Assembly (NCBI GenBank): GCA_927798505.1
Contig: CAKMNE010000047.1
Span: forward strand, 1-9,250
DNA: 9,250 bases
From: an uncultured Bacteroidales bacterium
Lineage (GTDB): Bacteria > Bacteroidota > Bacteroidia > Bacteroidales > UBA932
Direction of reading: 5' to 3'
Made by a program: the position numbers and the translations under genes. The notes under the pieces were generated by a model. It was not told the origin of the DNA, searched no databases, and saw only the letters and a program-made list of their open reading frames with translations. Numbering within the stretch: position 1 is the first letter of the stretch; each line of letters begins with the position of its first letter. Shown here piece after piece: positions 6,265 to 9,250 of the stretch.

Positions 6265-6295
6265 TTTGATTTGAAAACAAAAAACTTTAGATTTG
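6265..6295 (+). promoter_or_regulatory. Bacteroidota-type promoter of the EF-G-like gene
   Basis: TTTG (6265-6268), a 19-nt spacer, and TAGATTTG (6288-6295) match the Bacteroidota sigma factor consensus TTTG-N19-21-TAnnTTTG in both boxes and spacing. The start of transcription is expected near 6302, giving a 5' leader of about 46 nt. That leader opens with a small inverted repeat, CTGCC-TT-GGCAG (6302-6313), and is then A-rich without a Shine-Dalgarno. This is the strongest promoter call in the window. Confidence 0.8.
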
Positions 6296-6347
6296 TGAAC
6301 TCTGCCTTGGCAGTTGGACAAAAACACACTAAAACAAATTAACAAAT

Positions 6348-8459
6348 ATGAAAGAGTACTCAGCAAAAGACATCCGCAACGTGGTACTTCTGGGCGCAAC
6401 CAAGTCCGGTAAGACCACGTTAGCAGAAGCAATGCTTTTCGAGGGAAAAGTCATCGACAGACGCGGCTCCGTTGAGGAGAAGAACACGGTTTCTGACAAC
6501 GATGAACTCGAAAAGCTCAATCAAAGATCGATCTACGCAACTCCGCTTTACGCAGAGTTCATGAACAAGAAGATCAATATCATTGATGCTCCTGGTTCCG
6601 ATGACTTCATCGGAGGTGCGGTTTCTGCATTCAAAGTCTGTGAGAATGGTATCCTCGTAATCAATGCCCAGCAGGGTGTCGAGGTAGGAACAACAGGCGC
6701 TCTGCGTTATGCGGAGAAATACAACATTCCTCTCGTAGTGGCCGTTAACCAGCTTGACGGAGACAAGGCCGACTGGGAGAAAACCGAGGCGGAACTTAAG
6801 GAAGAACTCGGAAGGAAAATGGTTATCGTTCAGTTCCCGACCTCTACAGGTGCAGGCTTCGACGGATTTGTCGATGTCCTCACCAACAGATATTATCATT
6901 TCAAGGACAACAACGGTACGCGAGAGGATCTCGATATCCCTGCAGAGTTTGCCGATCAGGCAGAGCTGCTGCGTCAGGAGCTCATCGAAAAGGCTGCGGA
7001 GTTCGACGACACCCTTATGGAGAAGTTCTTCGAAGTCGGCACCCTCACCGAGGATGAAATCCGTGCCGGATTGTCTGTGGGAATCGCCAACCGTGAGGTG
7101 TATCCTGTCTTCTGCGCAAGTGCAAAGAAGGACATCGGCGTAAAGCGTCTCCTCGAATTCACCAAGAATGTATCAGTTGCGCCTAAGTGCGACGAGACAG
7201 CACCGGCAGCGCTTTTCATATACAAGAACACAATGGAGCAGCACCTTGGAGAGGTTTCATACTTCAAGGTAATGTCAGGCGTTGTCACCCCGGGTGTGGA
7301 TTTTGAAGACACCGTTTCCGGCAACAAGGAGCGCTTCTCTGCAATCTACGCAGTGGCAGGATCCAAGAAGGAGCCTGTTCAGAGTCTGCGTGCAGGTGAC
7401 TTGGGCTGCGTTGTCAAGCTCAAGAACGGAAAGGCCAACACAACCCTCACCGTTCCTGGTTCAGGTCTTGATTATCCGAAGATTGTATTCCCTGCACCTA
7501 AGTACCGCTGCGCCATCAAGGCCAAGGTTCAGCAGGATGAGCAGAAGCTCGGCGATGCTCTGAAGAAGATTTCCTCACAGGATCCTACCGTCGTTGTAGA
7601 GTACTCGAAGGAACTTCGCCAGACCATTCTCAACGGCAACGGAGAGCAGCATATCAATGTTGTGAAGTGGCGCCTGAACAACGAGTTCGGCCTTGAAGTT
7701 GAGCTCTTTGCTCCGAAGGTTCCTTACCGTGAGACCATCACCAAGGTCGCTACCGCACAGTATCGTCACAAGAAGCAGTCAGGTGGTGCCGGCCAGTTCG
7801 GTGAGGTGCACCTTCTCGTATGCCCTGCAGAGGGTGAGCTCAAGACCAAGTTCATGATTGACGGCAAGGAGACCCAGCTCAATGTGAAGACCTCCGAAGT
7901 TACCGACCTGGAGTGGGGCGGCAAGCTCGAGTTCTACAACTGCGTTGTTGGCGGTGCCATCGACCTCGGCTTTATGCCAGCAATCCTCAAGGGTATCAAG
8001 GAAAGGATGGTTGAGGGACCTCTTACAGGTTCTTACGCCCGTGACATACGCGTCTTCGTCTATGACGGAAAGATGCATCCGGTTGACTCCAAGGAAATCG
8101 CCTTCATCATCGCCGGACGCAACGCCTTCAAGGAGGCCTTCCGCAATGCAGGTCCGAAGATTCTCGAGCCTATTTACAATGTTGAGGTTATGACTCCGGC
8201 CGAGTACCAGGGAGCTGTGATGTCTGACATCCAGAACCGTCGCGGTATTCTCGGAGACCTCGGCAGCGACAAGGGCTTCTCAGTGCTCAAGGCCAGGGTG
8301 CCTCTCGCAGAGCTCTACCGCTACTCGACAACCCTGAGCTCACTCACTTCCGGCTCAGCAACTTTCTCAATGGAGTTCGCTGACTATCAGCCTGTTCCGG
8401 GTGATGTTCAGACCAAACTCCTCGCCGAGTACGCCGCATCCGAAAAGGACGACGAATAA
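6348..8459 (+). CDS. fusA2: Elongation factor G paralogue (EF-G2/FusA2 type) with degenerate GTPase site
   Basis: A 703-residue protein with the full EF-G layout: G domain (about 1-280), domain II (about 285-370), III (about 385-460), IV (about 465-590, with [12 protein letters not shown] at 476-487) and V (about 600-690). EF-G drives tRNA-mRNA translocation on the ribosome. The P-loop GATKSGKT (16-23) is kept, but other sites are altered. The switch I RGITI motif reads RSIYA (60-64), the switch II DxPGH motif reads DAPGS (80-84) with the catalytic His replaced by Ser, and NKxD reads NQLD (134-137). This pattern fits the Bacteroides EF-G2/FusA2 paralogue, reported to work without GTPase activity and to be induced by the regulator Cur during carbon limitation. 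The assignment is by recalled similarity, so the main EF-G should be encoded elsewhere. The gene is monocistronic: own promoter (6265-6295), own terminator (8480-8507). Codon use is smooth and the frame intact. A tetracycline-resistance ribosome protection protein is less likely given the switch changes. Confidence 0.9.
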   Translation: MKEYSAKDIRNVVLLGATKSGKTTLAEAMLFEGKVIDRRGSVEEKNTVSDNDELEKLNQRSIYATPLYAEFMNKKINIIDAPGSDDFIGGAVSAFKVCENGILVINAQQGVEVGTTGALRYAEKYNIPLVVAVNQLDGDKADWEKTEAELKEELGRKMVIVQFPTSTGAGFDGFVDVLTNRYYHFKDNNGTREDLDIPAEFADQAELLRQELIEKAAEFDDTLMEKFFEVGTLTEDEIRAGLSVGIANREVYPVFCASAKKDIGVKRLLEFTKNVSVAPKCDETAPAALFIYKNTMEQHLGEVSYFKVMSGVVTPGVDFEDTVSGNKERFSAIYAVAGSKKEPVQSLRAGDLGCVVKLKNGKANTTLTVPGSGLDYPKIVFPAPKYRCAIKAKVQQDEQKLGDALKKISSQDPTVVVEYSKELRQTILNGNGEQHINVVKWRLNNEFGLEVELFAPKVPYRETITKVATAQYRHKKQSGGAGQFGEVHLLVCPAEGELKTKFMIDGKETQLNVKTSEVTDLEWGGKLEFYNCVVGGAIDLGFMPAILKGIKERMVEGPLTGSYARDIRVFVYDGKMHPVDSKEIAFIIAGRNAFKEAFRNAGPKILEPIYNVEVMTPAEYQGAVMSDIQNRRGILGDLGSDKGFSVLKARVPLAELYRYSTTLSSLTSGSATFSMEFADYQPVPGDVQTKLLAEYAASEKDDE

Positions 8460-8479
8460 TTAGCAAAAATACTGAAGGA

Positions 8480-8507
8480 GAGGCTGACCACAAATCAGCC
8501 TCTTTTT
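8480..8507 (+). terminator. Intrinsic terminator of the EF-G-like gene
   Basis: GAGGCTGA (8480-8487) and TCAGCCTC (8495-8502) form a perfect 8-bp stem with a 7-nt CCACAAA loop, followed by five T (8503-8507). It begins 20 bp after the stop codon. It separates the EF-G-like gene from aspS, which has its own -7 box immediately downstream. Confidence 0.9.
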
Positions 8508-8509
8508 AT

Positions 8510-8517
8510 TATATTTG
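8510..8517 (+). promoter_or_regulatory. Candidate -7 promoter box of aspS
   Basis: TATATTTG matches TAnnTTTG exactly and is placed 19 bp before the aspS ATG, giving a leader of roughly 13 nt. No TTTG is found at the -33 position because that stretch is occupied by the right half of the terminator hairpin. The box is likely real from its position after a strong terminator and before a gene that needs its own promoter. Confidence 0.5.
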
Positions 8518-8536
8518 CGCAAATTACAAACACGCT

Positions 8537-9250
8537 ATGTACAGAAGCAATACTTGCGGCGAGCTGAGGCTCTCCGACAAAGGAAAGAAAGTCACCCTGG
8601 CGGGATGGGTGCAGAAATCCCGCAAACTCGGCGGAATGACCTTCATCGACCTTCGTGACCGCTACGGCATCACCCAGCTCGTAATTGACGCGGGCGCTGA
8701 CTCTGAGCTTCATCAGAAAGCCGAGTCCCTGGGTCGTGAATACGTAATCCAGGTCAGTGGAGAGGTGCTTGAGCGTCAGAGCAAGAACACCAAGATTCCT
8801 ACCGGAGAAATTGAGATTAAAGTCGAGAGTATCAACATACTTAACAAGTCTGTTACCCCGCCTTTCACCATAGAGGAAAACAGTGATGGAGGTGAGGATC
8901 TTCGTGCAAGGTACCGCTATCTGGACCTGCGCAGACCGCCACTGCAGAGGGCACTCGCCCTCAGGCACCGTCTCGCCCAGGAGATACGCACCTATCTCGA
9001 CGGTCAGGGCTTTATGGAAATCGAAACTCCATATCTGATCAAGTCCACTCCCGAGGGAGCGCGTGACTTCGTGGTTCCTTCCCGAATGAACCCGGGAACC
9101 TTCTACGCCCTTCCGCAGAGTCCTCAGACCTTCAAGCAGCTGCTGATGGTTGCCGGTTATGACCGCTACTTCCAGATTGTGAGGTGCTTCCGTGACGAAG
9201 ACCTCCGCGCCGACCGTCAGCCTGAATTCACGCAGATTGACTGCGAGATG
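8537..9250 (+). CDS. aspS: Aspartyl-tRNA synthetase, N-terminal part (runs off the right edge)
   Basis: AspRS attaches aspartate to tRNA-Asp in the cytosol. The 238 codons present cover the N-terminal OB-fold anticodon-binding domain (about 1-105, with [20 protein letters not shown] at 23-42) and the start of the class II catalytic domain. Landmarks are YRYLDLRR (126-133), motif 1 region [10 protein letters not shown] (158-167), the flipping-loop STPEGARDF (170-178), the [20 protein letters not shown] segment (192-211) and motif 2 [18 protein letters not shown] (218-235). The bacterial GAD insertion and C-terminus lie outside. Leu31 aligns with Leu30 of E. coli AspRS, where non-discriminating enzymes often have His, suggesting a tRNA-Asp-specific enzyme. 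The ATG is set by [11 protein letters not shown], the usual family start. Transcribed in the same direction as the EF-G-like gene but separated by a terminator. Confidence 0.97.
   Translation, partial: MYRSNTCGELRLSDKGKKVTLAGWVQKSRKLGGMTFIDLRDRYGITQLVIDAGADSELHQKAESLGREYVIQVSGEVLERQSKNTKIPTGEIEIKVESINILNKSVTPPFTIEENSDGGEDLRARYRYLDLRRPPLQRALALRHRLAQEIRTYLDGQGFMEIETPYLIKSTPEGARDFVVPSRMNPGTFYALPQSPQTFKQLLMVAGYDRYFQIVRCFRDEDLRADRQPEFTQIDCEM

Noticed and set aside
6348..8459. Tetracycline-resistance ribosomal protection protein (TetM/TetQ type)
   Set aside because: These proteins have an intact GTPase site including the switch II His and NKxD; this one has lost both, and the overall pattern fits EF-G2.

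Overview
The window reads as chromosomal DNA of a Bacteroidales-type bacterium of moderately high GC. The evidence is the promoter style (-7 boxes of the TAnnTTTG type, one with a TTTG -33 box at the expected 19-nt spacing), the lack of Shine-Dalgarno sequences, and protein features I recognise from Bacteroidota: a catalytically degenerate EF-G paralogue, an Mrp without the CxxC motif, and a AAA ATPase of the DUF4143 type with the Bacteroidota-style C-terminus. No phage, IS element, CRISPR array or RNA gene was seen. It is mostly housekeeping sequence with one accessory-looking gene.

Layout. Positions 3-71 hold the last codons of an unidentified, probably membrane, protein on the + strand. 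Positions 72-175 hold two strong tandem hairpins and a third degenerate copy, all built on ATTGCGG/CCGCAAT, leading straight into a AAA ATPase gene (176-1348, +) that is clearly more AT-rich than its neighbours. A 147-bp convergent spacer follows. Next is a compact minus-strand block, transcribed right to left: a small XRE-type regulator (6148-5765), rnhB (5752-5141), mrp (5138-4083) and mutS (4072-1496). The gaps of 12, 2 and 10 bp indicate one transcription unit for nucleic-acid repair plus an Fe-S carrier-type ATPase.

The 199-bp region 6149-6347 is a divergent control region. It carries an excellent Bacteroidota promoter for the rightward gene and, toward the regulator gene, an imperfect inverted repeat and a 14-bp direct repeat that look like operators. 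Rightward lies an EF-G-like gene (6348-8459) whose G domain has lost residues needed for GTP hydrolysis. This matches the EF-G2/FusA2 paralogue known in Bacteroides as a GTPase-deficient elongation factor used under nutrient limitation. A clean intrinsic terminator (8480-8507) closes it, and aspS (aspartyl-tRNA synthetase) starts at 8537 and runs off the right edge.

The points most worth a second look are the repeat cluster in front of the ATPase, the divergent operator region linking an XRE regulator with the EF-G2 gene, and the degenerate GTPase site. I do not see a convincing new multi-gene system.
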